DNA of 64,000 bases from assembly GCA_028023455.1 (NCBI GenBank), contig JAQFVV010000111.1, forward strand, positions 1,555,909 through 1,619,908, read 5' to 3'. Shown here in pieces: positions 23,398 to 37,295 of this stretch. Position numbers and translations under genes: made by a program. The first letter of the stretch is position 1. Each line of letters opens with the position of its first letter. Origin of the DNA: Epiperipatus broadwayi. Lineage: Eukaryota > Onychophora > Udeonychophora > Euonychophora > Peripatidae. Below the pieces are notes generated by a model, which did not search any database, had not been told where the DNA came from, and saw nothing but the letters and a program-made list of their open reading frames with translations.

Positions 23398-25229
23398 GTT
23401 TTAACAGCTTGAACAAGAAAGAGTAAGAAATGATGATCATGTGACATATGTAAATAAATTAAAATTTAGAATATGTTGGATCATTTTGTGATAAGTGACC
23501 CAATATTTTAATAATTTTAAACATTATTTTGATTTACTTCAAAATTTCACTCACCAAAGACAGTAAAAAAAATTTAAATTTATTTTTTTCTAAGTTAGAG
23601 CTTTTGAAATCTCAAGAAAGTTATAATTTTAAAATTCATAATTACAACAGAAATACTTAACAAAGTTAGAAATATAAAGACTATAGAAAATATCAAATTG
23701 TAGTTTATTTTGTAGGATTTCATTATATGTAATGTCCCTATTTTTTTTTTAACCTTTTAATTTCAAAGTCATTTAATAAAAATTTTGACTTTGAATTTTT
23801 TATAAATCTAAATATTAAAAAAATAAAAAAGCCATTGAAAAATTAACATCTTGGCAATACTTTTGGGAGGTTTCTTTATAGGATCATAAAGGGATCGTTC
23901 TTTTTTATTTTGTAAAAAAAAAAAAAAATTGTAAAAGCATAATTTAATTCAAAAATGGAATTACTAGACTAGTATGTTGAAATTTGTTAAACTAATTTAA
24001 AATAGGGAATCAAATGAGATAACTTCAGAAATCAAAATTTCATAAGGTAGAACATTAGCAATGACAAATGATAGGTATAAATCAGGTGCCTGGAAGTTTA
24101 AATATTGAGTCCACATCTAGTTGCAAAGAAATCTTGCATATACCAAGGTTGAAATCAATACTGCTTCATTATCCAGTTTTGTTTTGACTTTTCTGTAAAT
24201 GTGCAAAATGAATTTCTGTTATATTTTAATTATTATGAATACAGGATAATATCTATAAATATATTTATTTGATACTATGGCTGAAAATGTAAATAAAATT
24301 AAACTGTTAAGATTTTCTGTTGTAACCTGCTTAACAAAAAGACACCAAGGTATTATAATAAGTCTCAGACTTGATACAGAAAGAATATGATGTATCAGAC
24401 ATATGAAAATCTATTATTATTGTAGTAAATAAATGAAGGTGAACATATTTAAATATCTGAAGACAATCCAATATCAGTAGCAAGTAATAAGGCATCATGG
24501 CATAATCAAGAAACTGAAAAGTTTACTATAGGTTAAAATGTTAACTTAGAGTATCTCAATAAATCTTTTGGCATTTTGGATGATTCAACTATAGCCAAGA
24601 AAAAATTGCACACACTATCATATTCTGGGAAAAAATTAGGATACATATAAAGAGGTTTGATAAAGAAAGTATTGATCAGACCAATAGAAGTATATGAAAT
24701 GTCATGAAGAATATTTTTTTATGAACTATTTTAATCAATAGAAGAAAAAAAGGTTCAAAAAGAAAACATAAGTACAAATAAAAAAATTCAAATTCTGACA
24801 ATGTTACCAAAAAGCCAGACATGCCAAAAAATATGAAGAATTTATAGTTACCGACAGTGATAAAAAAAGTAAAAGCTCTAATATATATAAAAAACAGTTC
24901 CTACATCAAATCAAAGTCAAGAAAGTTTTTACAAAAATCTGTAATTGAAAATACTAATAATATTAGCAATAATGACGATGTTGACCATCTTATATATACC
25001 CGAGAAAAAAAGTCAGTTTCAGTAAAAACAAGTGACAAGACTAGAATACATGGGCAAAAGTAACTAATTTAAGAGCTATTCAGTTTGATGAACTTCAATC
25101 CAAACATTAAGTTCAGCACAAAATGAATCTTGAGGGTTATTTGTCTTTTAATGTATTTTTATTTGTAGGAAATTATTTATGAAATAAAAAAAAATGGAGA
25201 AATATGGAAGTATCTATATAAAAAAATAA
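23398..25229. other. AT-rich stretch; possible LINE trace near 24.5-24.8 kb
   Basis: Near 24655 the plus strand reads GLIKKVLIRPIEVYEMS, which resembles the LINE block K.LIRPVVLYGSE, but the neighbouring blocks are not convincing. Otherwise nothing. Confidence 0.3.
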
Positions 25230-26150
25230 TATTAAGTTATTTCTATAAAAGCATCCCAACCAAGTTTAATTCTATGATTAATTTCATCTACTATGTTTCC
25301 ATCTGTATTAATAATCTGATGAAACTATTTGTAATTATTAACATTTTCTAATATATTATTATCAGTCTTTACTTTTTTAAGAAAAAATTCACAGAACATT
25401 ATTTCAGTCCCTTTAGCATTTATGTAAAATCCTAGTTTCTAACTTTCATCTGATAAATCTTTCAATATTTCCTGACATTTCAAATAATTATTTGCATTAG
25501 ACAACCACATCATATGCAAAATTTATATGAGTTAAATTATTTCAATGTATTTTGATTCCCTTGTATTTTTATTTTAACCAAAAATATATTTTTTTGTAAA
25601 TCTATTATAAAAATTTTTTGGAGATAAGGAATCAGTCTATCATATACCCATTTTGTATTTTGATAAATATTCTGCAAAATATGACAATACCCCAGATCTA
25701 TAACTTGATGGTCCAAACATTTAAATTCCACGGAAATGCTTGAAGAATCAATGCCTTTTTATAATCTACAAATCTAAAGCATAAGGGCAACTTGTTTTTG
25801 ATATTCTATAATGTCTGTCAATAACTGGATGTGATCTACTATCTTAAAAATCACTTTTTAATCCAGTTTCTTTTATTTGAGTTGAATCCAAAGTTATCTA
25901 CAGAAGAGTTGTAATTATCTTGGTAAATATTTTATATAAACTATATATAGAAGAATGATACATAATAACTTCCTTAATTATCAATATACGCATTTTTCAT
26001 CATCTGGTAAATCTATTAATTAGATAATTGGTATATAGCTTTGCCAACAGTTTTCTATTTCTTCACTTTCTTTTAAAATATCAATAATAATTCCAAAACA
26101 TTTCCTGGAGTCTTTTCCTTTTTTATAATTTCATTGCGTGTCTTACTTTT
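25230..26150 (-). mobile_element. LINE reverse transcriptase domain, decayed
   Basis: Minus strand, N to C: KKEKTPGNVLELLLI (about 26095-26140), matching the KSPG.DGI..E.LK opening of RT; CHILQNIYQNTKWVYD (about 25630-25690), the RT fingers/palm helix; HINFAYDVVV (25501-25530), the catalytic FADDVV box with the first D changed to Y; and DEINHRIKLGWDAF (25247-25290), the EI..RI.LGW.AF block following the RT. Blocks are in order and at plausible spacing but in several frames with stops. The catalytic aspartate substitution and frame breaks show it is dead. Confidence 0.85.
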
Positions 26151-29100
26151 TCATTTAAAATAATTTTTATGAATTTAATTGCCAATTCGCCAAATAATAA
26201 AATAATGAATAAGCATTTGTGATAGGACTATTTGTTCTCTTAAAATTCTTAATATCCATAAAGCATAATAAAAATTTAACATAAATTGAAAAAGCATTAA
26301 TGGAGAACATAATAAAAAATAAATAAATCCAAAAGCCAATAGTGTATTGTCAGAAATAGTGAGTTTATAAAAAGTTTAAAGTCTAATAAAAAAAGTATCA
26401 AATCATTTACTACATATAGTTAAGGAAAGATTTTATAAATTCAAAATTTGATATGAATTTAAAAGTGAAACCTGTACTATTTCTTTTAGACTTGGCAGAA
26501 TTGTTAGTATTATTAATTTTGTATTTTAGACCAATTTAAATAAATTTTTAATTTTATATTTAAATAATATAAATTTTCTCTTCAATAACAAAATATCACT
26601 GCTGTTATGTATAAAAGAAAGTATGGATTAAATTTATGAATTTAACATTTCATCACAAAAAAATGAAAATTAGTACCTTTCTGATAGCAATGATGAAATG
26701 ACTACAGCTAAATTTGAATTCAGTACATGCATACATAATTATGTCCTCCTTTCAATTTATTACTCTAAATTCAATACCTTAAGAGATTATTATATTTTTA
26801 AAATTAAGTTATTTTCGTTGATGTATCAATGCAGTTTTTAAATTAAACTATATCCTAAGTATTACTGTATACACATGTTAAAAATAATGTATATTTATGT
26901 ACGATTTCCATCAATAGCAAAAATTTGGTATCAAATAGCATGGATACAATGACCTTACTTGCCATCTGTGTTTAGAACTCATTTCAAACAATTATAATAA
27001 AAAACAAACTACTTATAAGTTATATTGGTTTATCTTCCGTTTTTTATTTTCATGTGTGGACATTTACGTCAATAAAAAAAAAAGTTTATTTTAAAAACTT
27101 TCAAAGTTTGTTTTCTACTTGAATTTTTTTATTTACTCAAGTGACTTGTTCATTTCTTCTTAAATCTCTTCATCCCCACCCATTTAAAGAAGTCAAAGAA
27201 CAAATTTTCAATAAGAAAAATTTACTATTGTAGAATTTACAATTGTAGCTTAAAAGTCACAATAAACTAAAAATGATAGCAATAAAAAAACGTATCAATC
27301 ATATATATTTTTATTATTATTATACCGTCTTTTGTTATTTGTATTTTTTATACAAATTAAAATAAAGCATACAATATGTACTTAAGTAATTAATATAAAC
27401 TAAAGTGTACTCCAAATTATTGTGAAATTTGAAAAAGTCAATAATAACATTTGGAGTAAAAATAGTTCATCAATGGCTAGCAGATAAATCTGAATAAAAA
27501 ATAATTCAATATATATATTACTTGCAATCTGGATTATTCATTCACATATTTTACACATAAAAATAAGTACATAGATATCTTGTTGGATTATGATTTTCTT
27601 GGCATATATACTTATATGTCGTTATAGTCAAGCATATGTTTTAAACATAAATTAATGCTTGGGGAAAAAATATTTGTAATAAATATGTAGTTTTAGCCAA
27701 AACAATAAGAGTATTTGATTTGCCAAAACTTCTCATAAAAAAACCCTTCTATTATATAATATTTTACAGTAAAAAAAGCTCATTTCCACAGATTCAAAAA
27801 AAAACTAAGTTAAAATAGGAAAAAGTAATAATCAACAATAATTCTATTAAGCATATAATTGATTTTAAAAACTCTAACCCATATTTAAATATAATGTATA
27901 AACTGTTTATTAAGAAGTATAGTTGTCACATTTTGCATAATGGTTCCCACTTTATTATGAAGATATAATGTGAATAAAATTTAGAGTAATAAAAATGTAA
28001 CATATTTTATTTATTTTAAATGCAAATTGATCCCAGTAATTTTAATAACTTGTAAGTGGATTTTTTTTGCTAAGATGTTTACTTTTTTGAGAAAATGCAT
28101 TTGGATGTATTGATGATTTTATTATAGTAAGAATATTAAAAAAAAAAAAAAAATACAGGTAAGTAAATCATATTTTAGCTAATGTACATTTTTTCAATTT
28201 ATTTTTAATTATAAACTAAATAAAACTTTAAATATCAAGTGCTAAAAGTTAAAGTCATTAATATAATAAATCAAATGTAAGTACTTAAAATTAAAATACT
28301 AGCCAATATCAAATTAAAAATTCACTACCAATAGTTTAAATAAAACTACTTTCAGCTTTTTTTTTTTTTTGTCAAAATCAATTGTGTTTGTGATATGAAC
28401 ATCCTTGGCTTGGGTGTTCATGATAATAGTGAATAAAAATTTGCAAATAAATTGAATCTTCAACTTATTTTTGATGCTCTTTATTACAAAGAATGTTGTG
28501 TTTGGGATAAGTCTTCTTGACTTTAGATATATATCAATAATTCTACTACAAACTATAGAAAATGACTAAAAATCAGACAAATAATATTAGTTGTAATTTC
28601 AATTTATTTTTGTACTTCAACATTGTATGTGTCCATTTTATTTTTAATTACATTACTATCAACTCAAAGGCTTGCAGAATCAACAACTTTTAGCAGAAAC
28701 CACATTGGTCAGAGTTTGGACTGCACATAAATGCATGCCAATGATGCTCCCAGTATGGGTCAATAACTTGCTACATATGCAATCATCCCTCACTGTATAT
28801 GAAGTTCAAATAATACAAAAGGTAGATCTGAGTTGAGTGATATAACAGTATCTGTGTTATTTATCTGTTAATCAAAAAATACTATATATAGTATTTTTAT
28901 ATAAGGCTAATCAGCTTGGATAAATAAGCAGATGAAAGAAACTACTGATAAAATTCCTTAATCTGATAATAGTAAACCTATTGCATGGATCGAAGGTGGC
29001 ATGGAAGAAAATTTTGGTGGTATGCATAAGTATTATTATTATCCCATATTTTATAAAAAATTATGTATTAATAATTATTATGTTTGTATAAGAAAAATGA

Positions 29101-30860
29101 ACAAAAATTGATTTTTCTCACTAATTATGCATGCATTTTATATATATATCAGTGACTAGCATATACCCCACAAAACAGTGGGAGTGTGCAAAGAAAAAGT
29201 GCATTATTTATGCATAAGGATACTGAGGCATAGTTCATAAACACTATGATGAAAATGCATTTTAAAGGAATTATATTTACATATAAAATTATTTTTTACA
29301 AAGAGATTTTTCTCCATATTTTTTTTTTGGCAAATTTTTTTGGCTGTTCTACTTAATATGGCTAACGTAAGTAAAAAACAAAACCCATTAAAATGAAGTA
29401 GAAAATAATTCCAAACTTGGTGGATAGAAGATTATGGCATGATTAATAAAGACAATAAAGTGTTTTGTTTTACATCCTAAGACAGTAATATGCAGAATCT
29501 TGTCAATAAAATGGCATTATGAAATAAGCCACAAATATTTTCTTGATAAGAGTAAAAACGACCCAAAATAATGTATTGCACAAACTAATAAAAATAGAAA
29601 TGTTCAGTCAATAAATATCCTTACTTAAATATTTTGGCAATTGGTCAAATATAACTAGTGCTAATTATATTGCCTCAAATGCAATTGCCAAATACAGGAA
29701 ATGATTTGGTAAAGATGAATGTCTAAAAGAAATATAATTAAAATGTGGAACAAAGAAAAAAATATTCGAAGAATAAAAGATATGCTTTTGTCTAGAAATA
29801 TGATACAAGATAACATTTTGGAAATGGCTAAACATATAATCCATCATCAATATATATATAACCTTCCAGTTCACTTTTCTTTATCTTGACAAGACTATGG
29901 ATATAAATGAATTAATTTATTAATTAATATATCCCTATAATGCCCCCAAAAAAAAAAATCAAGTTTTTTTCTGTGTTCAATATTCTAAATTTTAATTTTA
30001 GTCTATATATTTGTACATAAAAAATAAAAAAATTGACCATATAGATTTAGATACATGGAGCAGTGTTTCAATTTAGTTTACTTGGTATAAAAATAAATAT
30101 TTTTAAATTTCAAAGTATTTATTATATATTATTAATTTATTATACTTTATAAAAATAACTTTTACATGTATCTATTTTGTTTTTTAATTATTTACAAAAA
30201 AAAAAAAAAAACATTTAAAATTGTAAAAACACATTTTAAAAATATTACTTGATTTTACTTTTAGTTCAAAAGATATATAATTTTTTTATTATGATCCATC
30301 CAGCTTTCTTATGAGAGATCTTTATACAAGAATTCACCATAACAATTATCACCAATTTGTACCACTAATCTTTAAATTAACACTCCCATCCCCCAAAGTA
30401 GTATAAAACATGACTTATTCATTATGTAATTAAAAATACTTAAGAAGATATATAGAATACCATAATTCAGAATTCTTATATTGCAATCTGTAACAGAATG
30501 TCTGATATATTGAAGACAGAAATGTCTTCATATCATGACCATCTCCATTACAAAAAATTACAAATATTCAACATGCCATTAAAAATAAACTTTTACTATA
30601 TGCTCTAAAAACAAAAAGTTGATTTCACTTTAAAAATATATATTTTTTAATTAATGACTATTTAATATTTTTGTATCTCTAAAAATTTTAATTTCCCTAG
30701 GCAAAAATGCCTATCACAATAAGAGTAAACAATATTGGCAAAAAAGATTTAGTTACTTATATAATTAAACTACAATAATCAGCTGAGCCATATACATTTC
30801 TTGATTTAACCCTATCAAATTTTGCTATTTCTGCCATTTTTCTTTGTCTCACACGTTTAC
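26151..30860. other. Long AT-rich stretch, no gene recognised
   Basis: Mostly low-complexity AT sequence. A perfect 24-bp palindrome of AAAAATACTATA with its inverse lies at about 28874-28897. Slightly less AT-rich patches (28.67-28.80 kb and 29.14-29.27 kb) may be old repeats. No domain found. Confidence 0.4.
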
Positions 30861-31264
30861 GTAAAATATATGATAAAATGATTATTACTTATCAGAAAAT
30901 AACAAATTTGATTTCATTTGATAGATATTCATGTTTACTACTGAAATAAATTTTAAATGTTCATATTTTGTTTCTGTAAATATTAAAAAAATGAGAATAT
31001 AATCAAAATAAAAACTTTATATGCCATCGTTTCTAGAAAAATTACTTTCAGTTTATGTCAATGTAAAATATATGATAAAATGATTATTACTTATCAGAAA
31101 ATAACACATTTGACTTCATTTGATAGATATTCTTGTTTACTACTAGAATAAATTTTAAATGTTTTCACATTTTGTTTCTGTAAATATTAAAAAAAATGAA
31201 ACCGTAATCAAAACAAAGCTGTTATATGTCATTGTTTCTAGAAAGATTTATTTTCAGTTTATGA
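30861..31264. repeat. Tandem duplication, 202-bp unit, two copies
   Basis: GTAAAATATATGATAAAATG starts at 30861 and again at 31063; similarity runs to TTTCAGTTTATG in both. About a dozen differences and small indels separate the copies. The open frame at 31159-31437 starts within the second copy and shows no motif. Confidence 0.85.
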
Positions 31265-32762
31265 AATCAACAAAATCTTCATTGTTTTTGAATATTTTTA
31301 AAAACTTGAACAAACAATTATTTATTTCTCTAATATCTAACGAATTATGTTTTAGAAGTTTAAATTTTTTAAATATTTATTGCAAAATTGCAATTATTTT
31401 CTTCCTCGTAAATATAAGTAGATTGTTTATGTCATAGCAAGTTTCCAAATTTGTTTCAGGCCATATTTACATCAGCTGCTAATATAATGTTATATTTTTG
31501 AAAATAAAGTATTTCAAGTCAAAATAAGTTATTAATAATTTATATTTGTTGATATCTAATTAAATATAGTGTAAATTATTTTTAAAAAATATCTAAAACC
31601 ATAATAAATCCACAAATAAATATGTTTTTGAGTCATTGGAAATGTCAATGTCATAAAATGCCGAACATTTTACAGCCTTAGCAACACATAATGACTTATC
31701 ATGTCAGGGTGGGGCTTATATCTATTGTTAGAGCGGGAATTTTGAATTTCACGTTTTTTTGCAGAAATTTCGGGGGGGGGGGGGGAATTTATTATAATAA
31801 AATATACTGTTTTTCACTAAGAGGCGAATTGGCCAAAATATGTTTCTCTATCATTTGAAGTATACGTGGGTTAATTTTTAGTTAATTAAGACTACTTTTT
31901 CAAAAAAACACATAAATAGTGAACCACTGATTTTTTTATTTTTTTAAAAGAGATGAAAAAAAATTTCAATGCTTTATTAATTAAGTAATTATAGAAACAA
32001 AAAAATTTGATATAAAACAAAGTGCACTTAAAAATAAATTTTAAAATTTACATTAACTTAATTTTTTTTTTTTTTTGTACATAGTTAACTTAAACAAATC
32101 TTGATTCAATGAAACATCAACCTTATCAGATGCAATAAATTCAAAATGGTAATTGTAAAATTTAATTTTTATTTTTTTCTAAAAAAAAAAAAAAATCTCA
32201 GCAATTAAAATGTACATATTATGTATTATATTTACAGACAGATCAATATTTTTATTTATTTATTAATAATATGCTTAATTAAATTTTTAATCATTAGTAG
32301 TTGCTTTTTTTCAATTTTAAGTTTTTTTAAAAAATAACATTTTAAAATTTTATATATATTGAATAGAAGGTAATAAATTAAATATTTTCCTACAGGAAAG
32401 GACAATAATTTGTTTTATATGAGATTGTTGATTTGAGCTCATTATCTAGGTTAAAGCCGTATATAAAATAATAAATTAAGTAAGTCTACATATACATAAA
32501 CAAAAAAAATTTTAGTTTGAAGCCAGCACAGTTAACACCTAATTACTTTTAGATAATGCTTATAGAACCCTTCCAGGACTGAAATATAAATCTTTTTAAA
32601 AAATTTATTTTATTAATATAAATAATTTTATTAAAAGCATTAGTAAACATTATTAGACCAATAAATTAAATAGATAACTTTCATAAATTTTATCAAATCT
32701 ATAATTTTATACCTCCCATTCAAATAATCAATATAGTAAGAATATGCAGTTAGTATATTGAT
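31265..32762. other. AT-rich stretch with a 13-bp poly(G) tract
   Basis: Poly(G) at 31773-31785. A possible 40-nt minus-strand exon (32539-32578, LEGFYKHYLKVI) has an acceptor-like TTTCAG but a weak donor; too slight to call. Confidence 0.35.
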
Positions 32763-33098
32763 AATTTTTATTAGTCATTCACTAAACTGAAGATTATCCA
32801 TTTAAGAAATATTTCTGTAGTTTAATTTTCACTACACCCACTCTCATGCAAGATCGTGACTGGTTTCTATTCACTTTTAACACCTAAGCAATGATAAAAA
32901 TGTAAAAGATTATGATCTGGACCAACTGATGAGTGCTGGTTCAGCATGAAATGTGTGTCTTGGGGGTCATACATTTTTTTCACATCTTTGATCATATGTT
33001 TATGATTACACCCCTCCAGAAGAAATCATTCCCTATCTTGTGTGAGAGTGGTGTGGTGAAAATTACACTAAAGAAATGTTATTCATTATGCAGTAAAT
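32763..33098. repeat. Family A element with inverted arms and central ribozyme
   Basis: About 335 bp. Left arm ATTTTCACTACACCCACTCT (32826) and right arm AGAGTGGTGTGGTGAAAAT (ending 33063) are inverse copies, as are the outer TTATTAGTCATTCACTAAAC block and its counterpart. The ribozyme lies in the centre on the plus strand. The same arms without the centre form the foldback at 33775-33994. Confidence 0.75.
32922..32963 (+). ncRNA. Hammerhead ribozyme motif, family A
   Basis: Stem I CCAA (32922-32925) pairs with UUGG (32960-32963). Between them: CUGAUGA (32926-32932); stem II GUGCUG, loop GUU, CAGCAU (32933-32947; closing pair G-U); GAAA (32948-32951); short stem III AUGUGUGU; cleavage triplet GUC ending at 32959. 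All invariant bases are present. The G-U closing pair of stem II probably arose from G-C by CpG decay (ACGAAA to AUGAAA). Confidence 0.75.
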
Positions 33099-33507
33099 AG
33101 TATATAAAGAATTTAATGTAAGATATCTCAGCTTAATCTACTATTTACTCTTTGTCCAGGAACATTTCTCATTAATTCTTAACTTGCATATTTTTTTAGA
33201 AGAAGAAAAAAGATAATATATTTGCAAATTATCAAGAAAGTGTTGGATTTTAGTTCAACAATTATTCAAAAATAAAGAAAAAAAACGTATACACAACCTT
33301 CTTAACAAAAATTAAACTCAAACATTATTTAATTAAATAGAAGCAAATATTAAAATAAAAGTAATACTACACTATTTAACTATAATTAGTATTATAGTTC
33401 ATGTACAGTTTTTCAAGATAGAGATATATAAAATGAAGAAAGTAGGTAATAGCCTTTTTCATATGACTTCAATATAATAAAAATTAACAACAGTATTAAG
33501 ACATGCA

Positions 33508-33760
33508 AGGTAGGGAGAGATTGGTTTCTATCCACTTTTGACATCATGTGGAAGAGTGTAATCGTAAACATATATCCAAAAATATGAAAAAGATGTATGA
33601 TCCCCAAGATGCACATTTCACGCTGAACCAGCACTCATCAGTTGCCGAGATCACGACTGCTTACACATATCTTTATCATTGTTTGGAATGTATAGTCAAT
33701 TATTACAGTTTAATTGATGTGTCAAACTTACTGCCCTGATAACTTTGATACAAACCACCT
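33508..33760. repeat. Family A, inverse partial copy
   Basis: Minus-strand copy of the centre and one arm (TTGGTTTCTATCCACTTTTG at 33531). Ends near 33760 in CTTTGATACAAACC, a flank also seen at 41.78 kb. Confidence 0.65.
33604..33645 (-). ncRNA. Hammerhead ribozyme motif, family A
   Basis: Minus strand: GCAA/UUGG stem I (three pairs plus a G-G mismatch), CUGAUGA (33635-33641), stem II GUGCUG-GUU-CAGCGU, GAAA (33616-33619), stem III AUG-UG-CAU and triplet AUC (33608-33610). Compared with the 32.9 kb copy, stem II changed A to G opposite U, keeping a wobble pair. Confidence 0.65.
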
Positions 33761-33774
33761 AATGAAAGTATAGT

Positions 33775-33994
33775 AAGAATTTTTATTAGTCATTCATTAG
33801 ACTAGAGATTATTCACTTAATGAATAATATTTCTGTGGACTGGTTTCTATTTACTTTTAATACCTTATGAAGGTTGTTAAAAGTGGATAGAAACCAGTCC
33901 CTATCCTACGTGAGTGTAATGAAAATTACACTACAAAAATATTATTCATTAAGTCGATAAACTCTAATCTAATGACTGAATAATAAAAATTATT
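33775..33994. repeat. Foldback derived from family A arms
   Basis: Left AAGAATTTTTATTAGTCATT and right (inverse) AATAATTTTTATTATTCAGT start the arms; a central palindrome ACTGGTTTCTA/TAGAAACCAGT spans 33840-33900. About 220 bp, no ribozyme centre. Confidence 0.8.
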
Positions 33995-36683
33995 AATAAA
34001 TAATGTATTTCCTTTATTTTTGCATAATCGTTGGTTTTTTCCAATTTTACATATATTAGTGGTATATCATTTTTGTACTTAAAGTTCTTTATTTCATTCA
34101 ATTTTAGCGAAGAAAATTTGACTGAATTGCATTCTTTGTTTCATTTTTTTCCTTTTGAAAATAATTTTTAACTTGATTTTACATATTTTGGTGAAAAAAA
34201 TTTATATTAAGTTCTGCTTTTTCTTATATAACACAAAGGTTTCATTCTATTGTTTAAAAAATTACTGCAATATCAATGCTGGAACTTTGGCAGAACAAAC
34301 TGTAGAAAGGATCACACTATGGATAATTAATTTAATATAATTGAAAATATAACATGGTATTGAAAATATTATTTCTTTTCATTTTCTTTCCACTTCTATA
34401 GCAACATCCACCACTTTTAAATATTTTGGTGAATGAGATGATCAGTTCAGTGTAAAATATATCTAATCTATTTTCTCTCTTTCTTATCTTTTATATTTAC
34501 AGATTGAATAAAAGCATCCAAGTCAAAAAAAAAAAAAGTATTAAAAAACCAAGACAACAAATTGAAATTTCAAAGAACAAAAATATAAATTCAATATTTC
34601 CTTAGTTGATATATTCCTGAAATATCTTTATATAAATATATAATATGAAAAAAAAAAAAAAACCTCTAAGAAAAAAATTATACAAAAATCTATGTTACAA
34701 TCTTAATTTGATTTTTAAGCATTCACATTTGTTTTTATCGCAGAAACTTCTTAAGCCTCATAATTCTCTTAATATTGAGCTTCACTTGTTTGCGTAATGC
34801 GCAATTAGTAAATTACTACTCGAAGGTGAAGTAGAAATAAGGATTTTATTTCAATATTATGAACATTTATAATGAAAATAATATAAAAACTGAATCAAAG
34901 ATATGTCATACATACATGCATAATAATTATAATTTATCCACCATCGTTTTCATTTACGGTTAATAAATAAAAGGACAGAAAAGTGCAATCTTATTAGCAA
35001 AATTTAATTCAAGCAAATTTTATTTTAAAAGTTTAAACCAAATGGCATACAAAAAATATTTTCCATAAACAAAAGTAAAAAGAAACACCATAACAGAATC
35101 AAAGTGCCTAATTTATCACATTCAATTTTTATGACTGCTTCACTAGCATAATAAAATTGAATAAAGGGCGGATTGTTGCTCACATATTCAAATAAAAGAC
35201 ATTATCATAATCTTTACTTGAGTTTGCATAGAAATCTAAAATTCTAAGAAAAAAAAAATTAAGCTAAAAACAACTTCCTAGAAAAGTTAAGTAGGAATAT
35301 TTTTTCTTAGAATTAAACTTAAATGAAGATTTCCCCAAGATTTGTGTAAAGATTAAATTCATGTGAAACAACAAACAAAATGGGCAAAAATGGAATTAAG
35401 TGCATATATAAAATCATAATCCATGTGATAAAAATTATTATTATAATTAATAAAGTCCATAAATACCAAAAATGGCTGGCAAGTTATCATCCAATTATTC
35501 TCTTCAAAATAAACATTACATTAAAATTTATTAAAGATTATATTTAAAACTTTTAAATTTATATGATTTAAATATAACTGAAAATATGTATTAGTATTAT
35601 GATTAATTTAGTATTATGATTAAAATAGCATTAATTTTATTGAGATAAATTAAGTATTTCAATAATAGCTAGATAGTTATTAATAGACTGTTATTTATGT
35701 TAATATAGGAATGTAAAATATAGAATTTGATAAACCTCTGATAAATCAGGAACAATTATAAAAAAGTACTTTGCTTAAGTATAAATGCTTTCAATTAATT
35801 CAAATAGTAGCATTTAATTATATTTGCAATGAGTAAAAAGATGTATGTATAATAGAAAAAGTCTTTTAAAGAAGGGTAAATTTAAAATACAATAATCCAC
35901 TCATAACCACAATTGAAAGATAAAGGTAAATAAAATATAAAAAATTTAGAAAATAAAATGCTTTAAAGTTTCTACATCTTGTTTTGCAAATACTATAATT
36001 ACACACAACGTGTTAAACACACTTTCAACATATATAATGTAGCTCTAACAAATCCGATGTAGCCCAGATTGGTTATACTATGCCAATGCGAAGACAAAGA
36101 GAAAATAAATGTTTAATAGAAAATCATGTGAACTGACTAATAAATATACAAACTGCCATTTACGTATATGCGTAGTCACTTGAAAAATTAAAGTGTAAAC
36201 TGCCTAAAGGTTAAAAGATAAATTATTTCATGCACACTGTTCTAATTTGCCTTTCCTAGACTGTTTTAAAGAAAATTTTCCATAATTCTATAGTAAAATT
36301 AGATGGCAAAGCTAAATCTAATATTAAAATTTTGGAATTGATAATATTTTGGAAGTTATAATTAAATATTGAAAAGTTGGCATTGAATTTTTCTTCTTAT
36401 GTTAAAAAAATGTAAATAAAGAGAGAGGAAAAGACAAATTATTTTTTTCTTTATAAAATCAGAATATACATAAAATTTGTATCCACAATGTATTTTGGAG
36501 AGAGTAAAAAGAGTTTTTCAAAAAATATGTTGTTGTAACGATGTGATGATTATATTTTCCCTAGCTAGTAAAGTATACGTTGTTTGAACATCAAATAGGT
36601 ACAAATAGGTCTGAAACAAGAAACTAAGCATTCTCATTACTATCATTCTAATTCTAGGAGCCTAGCAGTTCATTCCATATTAC
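33995..36683. other. AT-rich stretch, no gene recognised
   Basis: Several good-looking plus-strand splice acceptors (polypyrimidine plus AG near 34400, 34501 and 34743) are followed by only short open frames. In sequence this AT-rich they are expected by chance. Confidence 0.35.
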
Positions 36684-36734
36684 TTTGCATAAGAGTTGCA
36701 GTCTACTATTGAAGTCATATTGCCATGATCCATG
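36684..36734 (-). CDS. Tentative internal exon (minus strand)
   Basis: A textbook acceptor (TTTTTTTCTCTCTTCAG, minus strand) precedes 51 nt ending in AAA followed by GTAATA, a fair donor. In frame 0 it reads HGSWQYDFNSRLQLLCK with no stop. It keeps the phase of the proposed first exon at 44212-44232 (also frame 0 at its end), which would make MAGIANE + this segment. I recognise no family. Another frame is also open to a stop just past the donor (DHGNMTSIVDCNSYAK), so the frame is not certain. Confidence 0.35.
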
Positions 36735-36739
36735 CTGAA

Positions 36740-37290
36740 GAGAGAAAAAAATGCTGATTAAAACTCTTTCCCCCACTATAAGCCATATTTTATTGACTGT
36801 TTTTAACAAGTCAGTATTATGATTTTATTTTAAAATCCATCTTCCATGTGTGAATAGATAACCAAAACCACACCAATCAAAACAACCTGGAAAATGCAGT
36901 TGGATCCAGAAATTAGTGCTGAAGTAAAAAAACCCAGCTTATGCAATGTCTATAATGTCATGCTCTAGACCTACAGATATTATATCTCAAAATGTCATCA
37001 ATGCTGCTGTATTTACTCTCTCTAACATCGGTGTTCAAGGAAAAGATCATCATTGGAAAAACTAAGGAGGACAATAGTAAAATATTAAAATAATGGAATC
37101 TGGAAAAAACATGGTTGGTGACTGTCTCAATATTTAATATAGTAAGATCTTATCATTATAAATACTATAAGGTTTTAAACTTGAATCATAGTTTAAACTT
37201 AAAATATCTTTTGTTACTGTAATATTCATTTGTGTATGTGTTGAGAGTGGTAAGTATATATGCAACAGTTTTATTTATTCGTTATTAGAT
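36740..37290. other. Mixed-composition stretch, unassigned
   Basis: 36.83-37.06 kb is less AT-rich and may be an old repeat; no motif found. Confidence 0.3.
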
Positions 37291-37295
37291 GTAAA

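Noticed and set aside
32935-33000. Alternative longer stem III for family A (AUGUGUG with CAUACAU)
   Set aside because: That fold leaves stem I with only two pairs; the short stem III places UUGG opposite CCAA and is consistent over families.
34380-34800. Three strong plus-strand splice acceptors with short open frames
   Set aside because: Pyrimidine runs ending in AG are frequent in DNA this AT-rich; no donors or consistent frame link them.
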